From Balaenoptera acutorostrata (Eukaryota; Chordata; Mammalia; Artiodactyla; Balaenopteridae), in NCBI RefSeq assembly GCF_949987535.1, contig NW_026645880.1, forward strand, positions 434,001 through 498,000: a stretch of 64,000 nucleotides of DNA, written 5' to 3'. Positions 26,036 to 39,401 of this stretch are shown here, piece by piece. Made by a program: the position numbers and the translations under genes. A model generated the notes under the pieces. That model worked only from the letters and a program-made list of their open reading frames with translations, made no database searches and was not told where the DNA came from. Numbering within the stretch: position 1 is the first letter of the stretch; each line of letters starts with the position of its first letter.

Positions 26036-27058
26036 TTGTCATCACAATGCTCCATGGCCCTTGTCATCACAATGCTCCAGAATTCTTTTCAGCACCATGT
26101 TCCATGACCATGTCATCACAATTCTCCATGGCCCTTCGCATCACAATGCTCCAGAATTCTTTTCATCACAATGTTCCATGACCGTGTCATCACAATGCTC
26201 CATGGCCCTTGTCATCACAATGCTCCAGAATTCTTGTCATCACAATGTTCCATGACCGTGTCATCACAATGCTCCATGGCCCTTGTCATCACAATGCTCC
26301 AGATTGCTTGTCATCACAATGTTCCATGACCGTGTCTTCACAATGCACCATGGCCCTTGTCATCACAATGCTCCATAATTCTTGTCATCACAATGTTCCA
26401 TGACCGTGTCATTAAAATGCTCCAGAACTCTTGTCATCACAATGATCCATGACCATGTCATCACAATGCTCCATGGCCCTTGTCATCACAATTCTCCAGA
26501 ATTCTTGTCATCACAATGTTCCATGACCGTGTCATCACAATGCTCCATGGCCCTTGTCATCACAATGCTCCAGAATTCTTGTCATCACAATGTTCCATGA
26601 CCGTGTCATCACAATGCTCCATGGCCCTTGTCATCACAATGCTCCAGAATTCTTGTCATCACAATGTTCCATGACCGTGTCATCACAATGCTCCATAATT
26701 CTTGTCATCACAATGTTCCATGACCGTGTCATCACAATGCTCCATAATTCTTGTCATCACAATGTTCCATGACCGTGTCACCACAATGCTCCATGGCCCT
26801 TGTCATCACAATGCTCCAGAATTCTTGTCATCACAATGTTCCATGACCGTGTCATCACAATGCTCCATGGCCCTTGTCATCACAATTCTCCAGAATTCTT
26901 GTCATCACAATGTTCCATGACCGTGTCATCACAATGCTCCATGGCCCTTGTCATCAAAATGCTCCAGAATTCTTGTCATCACAATGTTCCATGACCGTGT
27001 CACCACAATGCTCCACAATTCTTGTCATCACAATGTTCCATGACCGTGTCATCACAAT

Positions 27059-27364
27059 GCTACATGACACTGGTCATCACAGTTCTCCATGACCTTTGCC
27101 ATCACAATGCTCTATATAGTTTTTCATGACAATTCTAAATGACCACTTTAATCAATTTGCTTGCTGACCATTTTCATCACATTTCTCTATTGTCATTACA
27201 ATTCCCCATGACCCCTTTCTTCACAATGCTCCATGATGCCTGTCATCACAATGCTCAATGGCTTTTGTTATCACAATGCTCCAGGAACAGTTTCATCACA
27301 ATACTCCATCCCCCTTGTCATCACGGTGCACAATGAAACCTCTCATTACAATGCTCCGTGACAC
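27059..27364 (+). repeat. Landmark 12 (type A, caggaacag subtype)
   Basis: Full module with caggaacag and aattcttttcatcaccatg downstream. It is the 7,286-bp partner of landmark 9. Confidence 0.95.
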
Positions 27365-27389
27365 TTGTCATCACAATGCTCCATGGCCC

Positions 27390-28550
27390 TTGTCATCACA
27401 ATGCTCCAGAATTCTTTTCATCACCATGTTCCATGACCATGTCATCACAATTCTCCATGGCCCTTCGCATCACAATGCTCCAGAATTCTTTTCATCACAA
27501 TGTTCCATGACCGTGTCATCACAATGCTCCATGGCCCTTTTCATCACAATGCTCCAGATTGCTTGTCATCACAAAGTTCCATGACCGTGTCATCACAATG
27601 AACCATGGCCTTTGTCATCACCATGCTCCAGAATTCTTGTCATCACAATGTTCCATGACCATGTCATCACAATGCTCCATGGCCCTTGTCATCACAATTC
27701 TCCAGAATTCTTGTCATCACAATGTTCCATGACCGTGTCATCACAATGCTCCATGGCCCTTGTCATCACAATTCTCCAGAATTCTTGTCATCACCATGTT
27801 CCATGACCATGTCATCACAATGCTCCTTGGCCCTTTTCATCACAATGCTCCAGAATTTTTGTCATCACAATGTTCCATGACCGTGTCATCACAATGCTCC
27901 ATAATTCTTGTCATCACAATGTTCCATGACCGTGTCATCACAATGCTCCATAATTCTTGTCATCACAATGTTCCATGACCGTGTCACCACAATGCTCCAT
28001 GGCCCTTGTCATCACAATGCTCCAGAATTCTTGTCATCACAAAGATCCATGACCGTGTCATCACAATGCACCATGGCCCTTGTCATCACAATGCTCCAGA
28101 ATTCTTGTCATCACAATGTTCCATGACCGTGTCATCACAATGCTCCATGGCCCTTGTCATCACAATGCTCCAGAATTCTTGTCATCACAATGTTCCATGA
28201 CCGTGTCATCACAATGCTCCATGGCCCTTGTCATCACAATGCTCCAGAATTCTTGTCATCACAATGTTCCATGACCGTGTCATCACAATGCTCCATGGCC
28301 CTTGTCATCACAATGCTCCAGATTGCTTGTCATCACAATGTTCCATGACCGTGTCTTCACAATGCACCATGGCCCTTGTCATCACAATGCTCCATAATTC
28401 TTGTCATCACAATGTTCCATGACTGTGTCATTAAAATGCTCCAGAACTCTTGTCAACACAATGTTCCATGACCATGTCATCACAATGCTCCATGGCCCTT
28501 GTCATCACAATTCTCCAGAATTCTTGTCATCACAATGTTCCATGACCATG
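27390..28550 (+). repeat. 1.16-kb higher-order repeat, copy 1 (offset 6,819/6,818)
   Basis: Matches about 34,209-35,368. The offset is 6,819 on the left and 6,818 on the right because the second copy loses one C in a c unit near 34,576; it also lacks one stretch of difference-bearing units. Shared markers are gctccttggccc and ctccagaactcttgtcaac. Confidence 0.82.
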
Positions 28551-28646
28551 TCATCACAATGCTCCATGGCCCTTGTCATCACAATGCTCCAGAATTCTTG
28601 TCATCACAATGTTCCATGACCGTGTCATCACAATGCTCCATGGCCC

Positions 28647-29330
28647 TTGTCATCACAATGCTCCAGAATTCTTGTCATCACAATGTTCCATGACCGTGTC
28701 ATCACAATGCTCCATGGCCCTTGTCATCACAATGCTCCAGAATTCTTGTCATCACAATGTTCCATGACCGTGTCATCACAATGCCCCATAATTCTTGTCA
28801 TCAAAATGTTCCATGACCGTGTCATCACAATGCTCCAGAATTCTTGTCATCACAATGTTCCATGACCGTGTCATCACAATGCTGCATGGCCCTTGTCATC
28901 ACAATGCTCCAGCATTCTTGTCATCACAATGTTCCATGACAGTGTCATCACAATGCTCCATGGCCCTTGTCATCACAATGCTCCAGAATTCTTGTCATCA
29001 CAATGTTCCTTGACCGTGTCATCACAATGCTCCATGGCCCTTGTCATCACAATGCTCCAGAATTCTTGTCATCACAATGTTCCATGACCGTGTCATCACA
29101 ATGCTCCATGGCCCTTGTCATCACAATGCTCCAGAATTCTTGTCATCACAATGTTCCATGACCGTGTCATCACAATGCTCCATAATACTTGTCATCACAA
29201 TGTTCCATGACCGTGTCATCACAATGCTCCATAATTCTTGTCATCACAATGTTCCATGACCATGTCATCACAATGCTCCATGGCCCTTGTCATCACAATG
29301 CTCCAGAATTCTTGTCATCACAATGTTCCA
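28647..29330 (+). repeat. 0.7-kb higher-order repeat, copy 1 (offset 7,064)
   Basis: Matches about 35,711-36,394. The shared order is gccccataattc, a caaaatgttcc b unit, gctgcatggccc, gctccagcattc, ttccatgacagtg and ttccttgacc. One difference is ctccataatac near 29,180. Confidence 0.85.
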
Positions 29331-30318
29331 TGACCGTGTCACCACAATGCTCCATGGCCCTTGTCATCACAATTCTCCAGAATTCTTGTCATCACAATGT
29401 TCCATGACCGTGTCATCACAATGCTCCATGGCCCTTGTCATCACAATGCTCCAGAATTCTTGTCATCACAATGTTCCATGACCGTGTCATCACAATGCTC
29501 CATGGCCTTTGTCATCACAATGCTCCAGAATTCTTGTCATCACAATGTTCCAAGACCGTGTCATCACAATGCTCCATAATTCTTGTCATCACAATGTTCC
29601 ATGACCGTGTCATCACAATGCTCCATAATTCTTGTCATCACAATGTTCCATGACCGTGTCATCACAATGCTCCACAATTTTTCTCATCACAATGTTCCAT
29701 GACCGTGTCATCACAATGCTCTATGGCCCTTGTCATCACAATGCTCCAGAATTCTTGTCATCACAATGTTCCATGACCGTGTCATCACAATGCTCCATAA
29801 TTCTTGTCATCACAATGTTCCATGACCGTGTCATCACAATGCTCCATAATTCTTGTCATCACAATGTTCCATGACCGTGTCATCACAATGCTCCATGGCC
29901 CTTGTCATCACAATGCTCCAGAATTCTTGTCATCACAATGTTCCATGACCGTGTCATCACAATTCTCCATGGCACTTCGCATCACAATGCTCCAGAATTC
30001 TTGTCATCACAATGTTCCATGACCGTGTCATCACAATGCTCCATGGCCCTTTTCATCACAATGCTCCAGATTGCTTTTCATCACAAAGTTCCATAACCGT
30101 GTCATCACAATGCACCATGGCCTTTGTCATCACCATGCTCCAGAATTCTTGTCATCACAATGTTCCATGAACGTGTCATCACAATGCTCCATGGCCCTTG
30201 TCATCACAATGCTCCAGATTGCTTGTCATCACAATGTTCCATGACCGTGTCTTCACAATGCACCATGGCCCTTGTCATCACAATGCTCCATAATTCTTGT
30301 CATCACAATGTTCCATGA
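29189..30318 (+). repeat. Four-copy landmark-free block, copy 2
   Basis: Contains ttccaagaccg near 29,549, gctctatggccc near 29,721, catggcacttcgc and ttccataaccg near 30,090. A private change is caatttttctcatc near 29,677. A b unit near 30,165 reads ttccatgaacg. Confidence 0.88.
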
Positions 30319-30616
30319 CCGTGTCATTAAAATGCTCCAGAATTCTTGTCATCACAATGTTCCATGACCATGTCATCACAATGCTCCATGGCCCTTGTCA
30401 TCACAATTCTCCAGAATTCTTGTCATCACAATGTTCCTTGACCGTGTCATCACAATGCTCCATGGCCCTTGTCATCACAATGCTCCAGAATTCTTGTCAT
30501 CACAATGTTCCATGACCGTGTCATCACAATGCTCCATGGCCCTTGTCATCACAATGCTCCAGAATTCTTGTCATCACAATGTTCCATGACCGTGTCATCA
30601 AAATGCTCCATAATTC

Positions 30617-31746
30617 TTGTCATCACAATGTTCCATGACCGTGTCATCACAATGCTCCATAATTCTTGTCATCACAATGTTCCATGACCATGTCATCACA
30701 ATGCTCCATGGCCCTTGTCATCACAATGCTCCAGAATTCTTGTCATCACAATGTTCCATGACCGTGTCACCACAATGCTCCATGGCCCTTTTCATCACAA
30801 TTCTCCAGAATTCTTGTCATCACAATGTTCCATGACCGTGTCATCACAATGCTCCATGGCCCTTGTCATCACTATGCTCCAGAATTCTTGTCATCACAAT
30901 GTTCCATGACCGTGTCATCACAATGCTCCATGGCCTTTGTCATCACAATGCTCCAGAATTCTTGTCATCACAATGTTCCAAGACCGTGTCATCACAATGC
31001 TCCATAATTCTTGTCATCACAATGTTCCATGACCGTGTCATCACAATGCTCCATAATTCTTGTCATCACAATGTTCCATGACCGTGTCATCACAATGCTC
31101 CACAATTCTTCTCATCACAATGTTCCATGACCGTGTCATCACAATGCTCTATGGCCCTTGTCATCACAATGCTCCAGAATTCTTGTCATCACAATGTTCC
31201 ATGACCGTGTCATCACAATGCTCCATAATTCTTGTCATCACAATGTTCCATGACCGTGTCATCACAATGCTCCATAATTCTTGTCATCACAATGTTCCAT
31301 GACCGTGTCATCACAATGCTCCATGGCCCTTGTCATCACAATGCTCCAGAATTCTTGTCATCACAATGTTCCATGACCGTGTCATCACAATTCTCCATGG
31401 CACTTCGCATCACAATGCTCCAGAATTCTTGTCATCACAATGTTCCATGACCGTGTCATCACAATGCTCCATGGCCCTTTTCATCACAATGCTCCAGATT
31501 GCTTTTCATCACAAAGTTCCATAACCGTGTCATCACAATGCACCATGGCCTTTGTCATCACCATGCTCCAGAATTCTTGTCATCACAATGTTCCATGACC
31601 GTGTCATCACAATGCTCCATGGCCCTTGTCATCACAATGCTCCAGATTGCTTGTCATCACAATGTTCCATGACCGTGTCTTCACAATGCACCATGGCCCT
31701 TGTCATCACAATGCTCCATAATTCTTGTCATCACAATGTTTCATGA
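30617..31746 (+). repeat. Four-copy landmark-free block, copy 3
   Basis: Lies 1,428 bp after copy 2 with the same marker order (ttccaagaccg near 30,977). A private change is ggcccttttcatcacaattc near 30,785. It shares tcactatgctcc with copies 1 and 4 but not with copy 2, so copies 2 and 3 are not each other's closest relatives throughout. Confidence 0.88.
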
Positions 31747-32277
31747 CCGTGTCATTAAAATGCTCCTGAATTCTTGTCATCACAATGTTCCATGACCGTG
31801 TCATCACAATGCTCCATGGCCCTTGTCATCACAATGCTCCAGAATTCTTGTCATCACAATGTTCCATGACCGTGTCATCACAATGCTCCATGGCCCTTGT
31901 CATCACAATGCTCCAGAATTCTTGTCATCACAATGTTCCATGACCGTGTCATCACAATGCTCCATAATTCTTGTCATCACAATGTTCCATGACCGTGTCA
32001 TCACAATGCTCCATAATTCTTGTCATCACAATGTTCTATGACCGTGTCATCACAATGCTCCATGGCCCTTGTCATCACAATGCTCCAGAATTCTTGTCAT
32101 CACAATGTTCCATGACCGTGTCATCACAATGCTCCAGAATTCTTGTCATCACAATGTTCCATGACCGTGTCATCACAATGCTCCATAATTCTTGTCATCA
32201 CAATGTTCCATGACCGTGTCACCACAATGCTCCACAATTCTTGTCATCACAATGTTCCATGACCGTGTCATCACAAT

Positions 32278-32583
32278 GCTACATGACACTGGTCATCACA
32301 GTTCTCCATGACCTTTGCCAACACAATGCTCTATATAGTTTTTCATGACAATTCTAAATGACCACTTTAATCAATTTGCTTGCTGACCATTTTCATCACA
32401 TTTCTCTATTGTCATTACAATTCCCTATGACCCCTTTCTTCACAATGCTCCATGATGCCTGTCATCACAATGCTCAATGGCTTTTGTTATCACAATGCTC
32501 CAGGACCAGTTTCATCACAATACTCCATCCCCCTTGTCATCATGGTGCACAATGAAACCTCTCATTACAATGCTCCGTGACAC
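32278..32583 (+). repeat. Landmark 13 (type A, catggtgc subtype)
   Basis: Copy of landmark 10, with tgccaacacaatg, ttccctatgacc and tcatcatggtgc. Confidence 0.95.
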
Positions 32584-33877
32584 TTGTCATCACAATGCTC
32601 CATGGCCCTTGTCATCACAATGCTCCAGAATTCTTGTCATCACCATGTTCCATGACCATGTCATCACAAATCTCCATGGCCCTTCGCATCACAATGCTCC
32701 AGAATTCTTGTCATCACAATGTTCCATGACCGTGTCATCACAATGCTCCATGGCCCTTTTCATCACAATGCTCCAGATTGCTTGTCATCACAAAGTTCCA
32801 TGACCGTGTCATCACAATGCACCATGGGCTTTGTCATCACCATGCTCCAGAATTCTTGTCATCACAATGTTCCATGACCGTGTCATCAAAATGCTCCAGA
32901 ATTCTTGTCATCACCATGTTCCATGACCATGTCATCACAATTCTCCATGGCCCTTCTCATCACAATGCTCCAGAATTCTTGTCATCACAATGTTCCATGA
33001 CCGTGTCATCACAATGCTCCATGGCCCTTTTCATCACAATGCTCCAGATTGCTTGTCATCACAATGTTCCATGACCGTGTCATCACAATGCACCATGGCC
33101 CTTGTCATCACAATGCTCCATAATTCTTGTCATCACAATGTTCCATGACCGTGTCATCACAATTCTCCAGAATGCTTGTCATCACAATGTTCCATGACCG
33201 TGTCATCACAATGCTCCATGGCCCTTGTCATCACAATGCTCCAGAATTCTTGTCATAACAATGTTCCATGACCGTGTCATCACAATGCTCCATGGCCCTT
33301 GTCATCACAATGCTCCAGAATTCTTGTCATCACAATGTTCCATGACCGTGTCATCACAATGCTCCATGGCCCTTGTCATCACAATGCTCCAGAATTCTTG
33401 TCATCACAATGTTCCATGACCGTGTCATCACAATGCTCCATAATTCTTGTCATCACAATGTTCCATGACCGTGTCATCACAATGCTCCATAATTCTTGTC
33501 ATCACAATGTTCCATGACCGTGTCACCACAATGCTCCATGGCCCTTGTCATCACAATGCTCCAGAATTCTTGTCATCACAATGTTCCATGACCGTGTCAT
33601 CACAATGCTCCATGGCCCTTGTCATCACAATTCTCCAGAATTCTTGTCATCACAATGTTCCATGACCGTGTCATCACAATGCTCCATGGCCCTTGTCATC
33701 ACAATGCTCCAGAATTCTTGTCATCACAATGTTCCATGACCGTGTCATCACAATGCTCCATGGCCCTTGTCATCAAAATGCTCCAGAATTCTTGTCATCA
33801 CAATGTTCCATGACCGTGTCACCACAATGCTCCACAATTCTTGTCATCACAATGTTCCATGACCGTGTCATCACAAT

Positions 33878-34183
33878 GCTACATGACACTGGTCATCACA
33901 GTTCTCCATGACCTTTGCCATCACAATGCTCTATATAGTTTTTCATGACAATTCTAAATGACCACTTTAATCACTTTGCTTGCTGACCATTTTCATCACA
34001 TTTCTCTATTGTCATTACAATTCCCCATGACCCCTTTCTTCACAATGCTCCATGATGCCTGTCATCACAATGCTCAATGGCTTTTGTTATCACAATGCTC
34101 CAGGAACAGTTTCATCACAATACTCCATCCCCCTTGTCATCACGGTGCACAATGAAACCTCTCATTACAATGCTCCGTGACAC
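33878..34183 (+). repeat. Landmark 14 (type A carrying one type B base)
   Basis: Has type A ends (gacactgg, ccgtgac) and caggaacag but reads cactttgc, the type B state, where its 8,148-bp partner at 25,730 reads caatttgc. This could be an independent change or a short conversion tract. Confidence 0.93.
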
Positions 34184-37100
34184 TTGTCATCACAATGCTC
34201 CATGGCCCTTGTCATCACAATGCTCCAGAATTCTTTTCAGCACCATGTTCCATGACCATGTCATCACAATTCTCCATGGCCATTCGCATCACAATGCTCC
34301 AGAATTCTTTTCATCACAATGTTCCATGACCGTGTCATCACAATGCTCCATGGCCCTTTTCATCACAATGCTCCAGATTGCTTGTCATCACAAAGTTCCA
34401 TGACCGTGTCATCACAATGAACCATGGCCTTTGTCATCACCATGCTCCAGAATTCTTGTCATCACAATGTTCCATGACCATGTCATCACAATGCTCCATG
34501 GCCCTTGTCATCACAATTCTCCAGAATTCTTGTCATCACAATGTTCCATGACCGTGTCATCACAATGCTCCATGGCCTTGTCATCACAATTCTCCAGAAT
34601 TCTTGTCATCACCATGTTCCATGACCATGTCATCACAATGCTCCTTGGCCCTTTTCATCACAATGCTCCAGAATTCTTGTCATCACAATGTTCCATGACC
34701 GTGTCATCACAATGCTCCATAATTCTTGTCATCACAATGTTCCATGACCGTGTCATCACAATGCTCCATAATTCTTGTCATCACAATGTTCCATGACCGT
34801 GTCACCACAATGCTCCATGGCCCTTGTCATCACAATGCTCCAGAATTCTTGTCATCACAATGTTCCATGACCGTGTCATCACAATGCACCATGGCCCTTG
34901 TCATCACAATGCTCCAGAATTCTTGTCATCACAATGTTCCATGACCGTGTCATCACAATGCTCCATGGCCCTTGTCATCACAATGCTCCAGAATTCTTGT
35001 CATCACAATGTTCCATGACCGTGTCATCACAATGCTCCATGGCCCTTGTCATCACAATGCTCCAGAATTCTTGTCATCACAATGTTCCATGACCGTGTCA
35101 TCACAATGCTCCATGGCCCTTGTCATCACAATGCTCCAGATTGCTTGTCATCACAATGTTCCATGACCGTGTCTTCACAATGCACCATGGCCCTTGTCAT
35201 CACAATGCTCCATAATTCTTGTCATCACAATGTTCCATGACTGTGTCATTAAAATGCTCCAGAACTCTTGTCAACACAATGTTCCATGACCATGTCATCA
35301 CAATGCTCCATGGCCCTTGTCATCACAATTCTCCAGAATTCTTGTCATCACAATGTTCCATGACCGTGTCATCACAATGCTCCATGGCCCTTGTCATCAC
35401 AATGCTCCAGAATTCTTGTCATCACAATGTTCCATGACCGTGTCATCACAATGCTCCATGGCCCTTGTCATCACAATGCTCCAGAATTCTTGTCATCACA
35501 ATGTTCCATGACCGTGTCATCACAATGCTCCATGGCCCTTGTCATCACAATGCTCCAGAATTCTTGTCATCACAATGTTCCATGACCGTGTCATCACAAT
35601 GCTCCATAATTCTTGTCATCACAATGTTCCATGACCGTGTCATCACAATGCTCCATAATTCTTGTCATCACAATGTTCCATGACCGTGTCATCACAATGC
35701 TCCATGGCCCTTGTCATCACAATGCTCCAGAATTCTTGTCATCACAATGTTCCATGACCGTGTCATCACAATGCTCCATGGCCCTTGTCATCACAATGCT
35801 CCAGAATTCTTGTCATCACAATGTTCCATGACCGTGTCATCACAATGCCCCATAATTCTTGTCATCAAAATGTTCCATGACCGTGTCATCACAATGCTCC
35901 AGAATTCTTGTCATCACAATGTTCCATGACCGTGTCATCACAATGCTGCATGGCCCTTGTCATCACAATGCTCCAGCATTCTTGTCATCACAATGTTCCA
36001 TGACAGTGTCATCACAATGCTCCATGGCCCTTGTCATCACAATGCTCCAGAATTCTTGTCATCACAATGTTCCTTGACCGTGTCATCACAATGCTCCATG
36101 GCCCTTGTCATCACAATGCTCCAGAATTCTTGTCATCACAATGTTCCATGACCGTGTCATCACAATGCTCCATGGCCCTTGTCATCACAATGCTCCAGAA
36201 TTCTTGTCATCACAATGTTCCATGACCGTGTCATCACAATGCTCCATAATTCTTGTCATCACAATGTTCCATGACCGTGTCATCACAATGCTCCATAATT
36301 CTTGTCATCACAATGTTCCATGACCATGTCATCACAATGCTCCATGGCCCTTGTCATCACAATGCTCCAGAATTCTTGTCATCACAATGTTCCATGACCG
36401 TGTCATCACAATGCTCCATGGCCCTTGTCATCAAAATGCTCCAGATTGCTTGTCATCACAATGTTCCATGACCGTGTCTTCACAATGCACCATGGCCCTT
36501 GTCATCACAATGCTCCATAATTCTTGTCATCACAATGTTCCATGACCGTGTCATTAAAATGCTCCAGAATTCTTGTCATCACAATGTTCCATGACCATGT
36601 CATCACAATGCTCCATGGCCCTTGTCATCACAATTCTCCAGAATTCTTGTCATCACAATGTTCCTTGACCGTGTCATCACAATGCTCATTGGCCCTTGTC
36701 ATCACAATGCTCCAGAATTCTTGTCATCACAATGTTCCATGACCGTGTCATCACAATGCTCCATGGCCCTTGTCATCACAATGCTCCAGAATTCTTGTCA
36801 TCACAATGTTCCATGACCGTGTCATCAAAATGCTCCATAATTCTTGTCATCACAATGTTCCATGACCGTGTCATCACAATGCTCCATAATTCTTGTCATC
36901 ACAATGTTCCATGACCATGTCATCACAATGCTCCATGGCCCTTGTCATCACAATGCTCCAGAATTCTTGTCATCACAATGTTCCATGACCGTGTCACCAC
37001 AATGCTCCATGGCCCTTGTCATCACAATTCTCCAGAATTCTTGTCATCACAATGTTCCATGACCGTGTCATCACAATGCTCCATGGCCCTTGTCATCACT

Positions 37101-38040
37101 ATGCTCCAGAATTCTTGTCATCACAATGTTCCATGACCGTGTCATCACAATGCTCCATGGCCTTTGTCATCACAATGCTCCAGAATTCTTGTCATCACAA
37201 TGTTCCAAGACCGTGTCATCACAATGCTCCATAATTCTTGTCATCACAATATTCCATGACCGTGTCATCACAATGCTCCATAATTCTTGTCATCACAATG
37301 TTCCATGACCGTGTCATCACAATGCTCCACAATTCTTCTCATCACAATGTTCCATGACCGTGTCATCACAATGCTCTATGGCCCTTGTCATCACAATGCT
37401 CCAGAATTCTTGTCATCACAATGTTCCATGACCGTGTCATCACAATGCTCCATAATTCTTGTCATCACAATGTTCCATGACCGTGTCATCACAATGCTCC
37501 ATAATTCTTGTCATCACAATGTTCCATGACCGTGTCATCACAATGCTCCATGGCCCTTGTCATCACAATGCTCCAGAATTCTTGTCATCACAATGTTCCA
37601 TGACCGTGTCATCACAATTCTCCATGGCACTTCGCATCACAATGCTCCAGAATTCTTGTCATCACAATGTTCCATGACCGTGTCATCACAATGCTCCATG
37701 GCCCTTTTCATCACAATGCTCCAGATTGCTTTTCATCACAAAGTTCCATAACCGTGTCATCACAATGCACCATGGCCTTTGTCATCACCATGCTCCAGAA
37801 TTCTTGTCATCACAATGTTCCATGACCGTGTCATCACAATGCTCCATGGCCCTTGTCATCACAATGCTCCAGATTGCTTGTCATCACAATGTTCCATGAC
37901 CGTGTCTTCACAATGCACCATGGCCCTTGTCATCACAATGCTCCATAATTCTTGTCATCACAATGTTCCATGACCGTGTCATTAAAATGCTCCAGAATTC
38001 TTGTCATCACAATGTTCCATGACCGTGTCATCACAATGCT
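34184..38040. repeat. Landmark-free array, 3.9 kb
   Basis: Contains trimers, dimers and copies of blocks seen at 27.4-31.7 kb. It ends at the junction with a truncated landmark at 38,041. Markers include the 1-bp-short c unit catggccttg at 34,571, gctcattggccc near 36,685 and a b unit with aatattcc near 37,247. No gene-like content was seen. Confidence 0.9.
36844..37973 (+). repeat. Four-copy landmark-free block, copy 4
   Basis: Same order as copies 1-3, with ttccaagaccg near 37,204, gctctatggccc near 37,373 and ttccataaccg near 37,743. It lies 6,227 bp after copy 3. Confidence 0.88.
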
Positions 38041-38149
38041 CAATGGCTTTTGTTATCACAATGCTCCAGGACCAGTTTCATCACAATACTCCATCCCCCT
38101 TGTCATCACGGTGCACAATGAAACCTCTCATTACAATGCTCCGTGACAC
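38041..38149 (+). repeat. Landmark 15, 5'-truncated (109 bp remain)
   Basis: Only the 3' third of the module is present, from ctcaatggctttt through caggaccag, actccatccccc and cggtgcac to ccgtgacac. The missing 5' part would have begun near 37,844; in its place are ordinary a and b units. The junction lies within the 15 bases or so of core shared by both sides (about 38,026-38,040), the expected footprint of exchange between misaligned monomers. Confidence 0.93.
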
Positions 38150-38343
38150 TTGTCATCACAATGCTCCATGGCCCTTGTCATCACAATGCTCCAGAATTCT
38201 TGTCATCACCATGTTCCATGACCATGTCATCACAAATCTCCATGGCCCTTCGCATCACAATGCTCCAGAATTCTTGTCATCACAATGTTCCATGACCGTG
38301 TCATCACAATGCTCCATGGCCCTTTTCATCACAATGCTCCAGA

Positions 38344-38870
38344 TTGCTTGTCATCACAAAGTTCCATGACCGTGTCATCACAATGCACCATGGGCTTTGT
38401 CATCACCATGCTCCAGAATTCTTGTCATCACAATGTTCCATGACCGTGTCATCACAATGCTCCAGAATTCTTGTCATCACCATGTTCCATGACAATGTCA
38501 TCACAATTCTCCATGGCCCTTCTCATCACAATGCTCCAGAATTCTTGTCATCACAATGTTCCATGACCGTGTCATCACAATGCTCCATGGCCCTTTTCAT
38601 CACAATGCTCCAGATTGCTTGTCATCACAATGTTCCATGACCGTGTCATCACAATGCACCATGGCCCTTGTCATCACAATGCTCCATAATTCTTGTCATC
38701 ACAATGTTCCATGACCGTGTCATTAAAATGCTCCAGAATTCTTGTCATCACAATGTTCCATGACCATGTCATCACAATGCTCCATGGCCCTTGTCATCAC
38801 AATTCTACAGAATTCTTGTCATCACAATGTTCAATGACCGTGTCATCACAATGCTCCATGGCCCTTGTCA
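38344..38870 (+). repeat. 0.53-kb tandem-like repeat, copy 1 (offset 1,058)
   Basis: Matches 39,402-39,928. Shared markers are the f unit catgggctttg, ttccatgacaatg, an e unit and cattaaaatgctcc. The same order is found at 4,961 and 11,335, so this end of the A domain is closest to the 5' end of the window. A private change is ttctacagaattc near 38,805. Confidence 0.87.
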
Positions 38871-38975
38871 TCACAATGCTCCATAATTCTTGTCATCACA
38901 ATGTTCCATGACCGTGTCACCACAATGCTCCACAATTCTTTTCATCACAATGTTCCATGACCGTGTCATCACAAT

Positions 38976-39281
38976 GCTACATGACACTGGTCATCACAGT
39001 TCTCCATGACCTTTGCCAACACAATGCTCTATATAGTTTTTCATGACAATTCTAAATGACCACTTTAATCAATTTGCTTGCTGACCATTTTCATCACATT
39101 TCTCTATTGTCATTACAATTCCCCATGACCCCTTTCTTCACAATGCTCCATGATGCCTGTCATCACAATGCTCAATGGCTTTTGTTATCACAATGCTCCA
39201 GGACCAGTTTCATCACAATACTCCATCCCCCTTGTCATCACGGAGCAAAATGAAACCTCTCATTACAATGCTCCGTGACAC
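38976..39281 (+). repeat. Landmark 16 (type A, last of the A domain)
   Basis: Has tgccaacacaatg but cacggagcaaaatg instead of catggtgcacaatg, a private change. It ends with ccgtgac. Next landmark is type B. Confidence 0.95.
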
Positions 39282-39401
39282 TTGTCATCACAATGCTCCA
39301 TGGCCCTTCGCATCACAATGCTCCAGAATTCTTGTCATCACAATGTTCCATGACCGTGTCATCACAATGCTCCATGGCCCTTTTCATCACAATGCTCCAG
39401 A

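Larger units (their letters stand above)
23675..26200 (+). repeat. 2.5-kb higher-order repeat, copy 1 (offset 8,148)
   Basis: Matches about 31,823-34,348. It spans two landmarks of different lineages (24,130 and 25,730), whose 1,600-bp spacing is repeated exactly at 32,278 and 33,878. Shared rare variants are tcccctatg-type landmark text (ttccctatgacc), cacaaatctcc and gaattcttttcagcacc. The copies differ, for example, in caatttgc versus cactttgc in the second landmark. Confidence 0.9.
26926..28776 (+). repeat. 1.85-kb higher-order repeat, copy 2 (offset 7,286)
   Basis: Partner of 19,640-21,490, with the same landmark subtype and following marker units (gctccttggccc near 27,820, acaaagatcc near 28,041). 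One difference is aattttt for aattctt near 27,855. Confidence 0.87.
27365..32277. repeat. Longest landmark-free interval, 4.9 kb
   Basis: Contains trimers and dimers only, including two of the four landmark-free blocks (29,189 and 30,617) in tandem. This interval holds the longest run without a landmark in the window and no sequence outside the monomer pattern. Confidence 0.9.
31823..34348 (+). repeat. 2.5-kb higher-order repeat, copy 2 (offset 8,148)
   Basis: Partner of 23,675-26,200. Upstream the offset to the first copy is 8,296 instead of 8,148, so 148 bp (two trimers) have been lost here near 31,770, at a unit reading ctcctgaattc. Confidence 0.9.
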
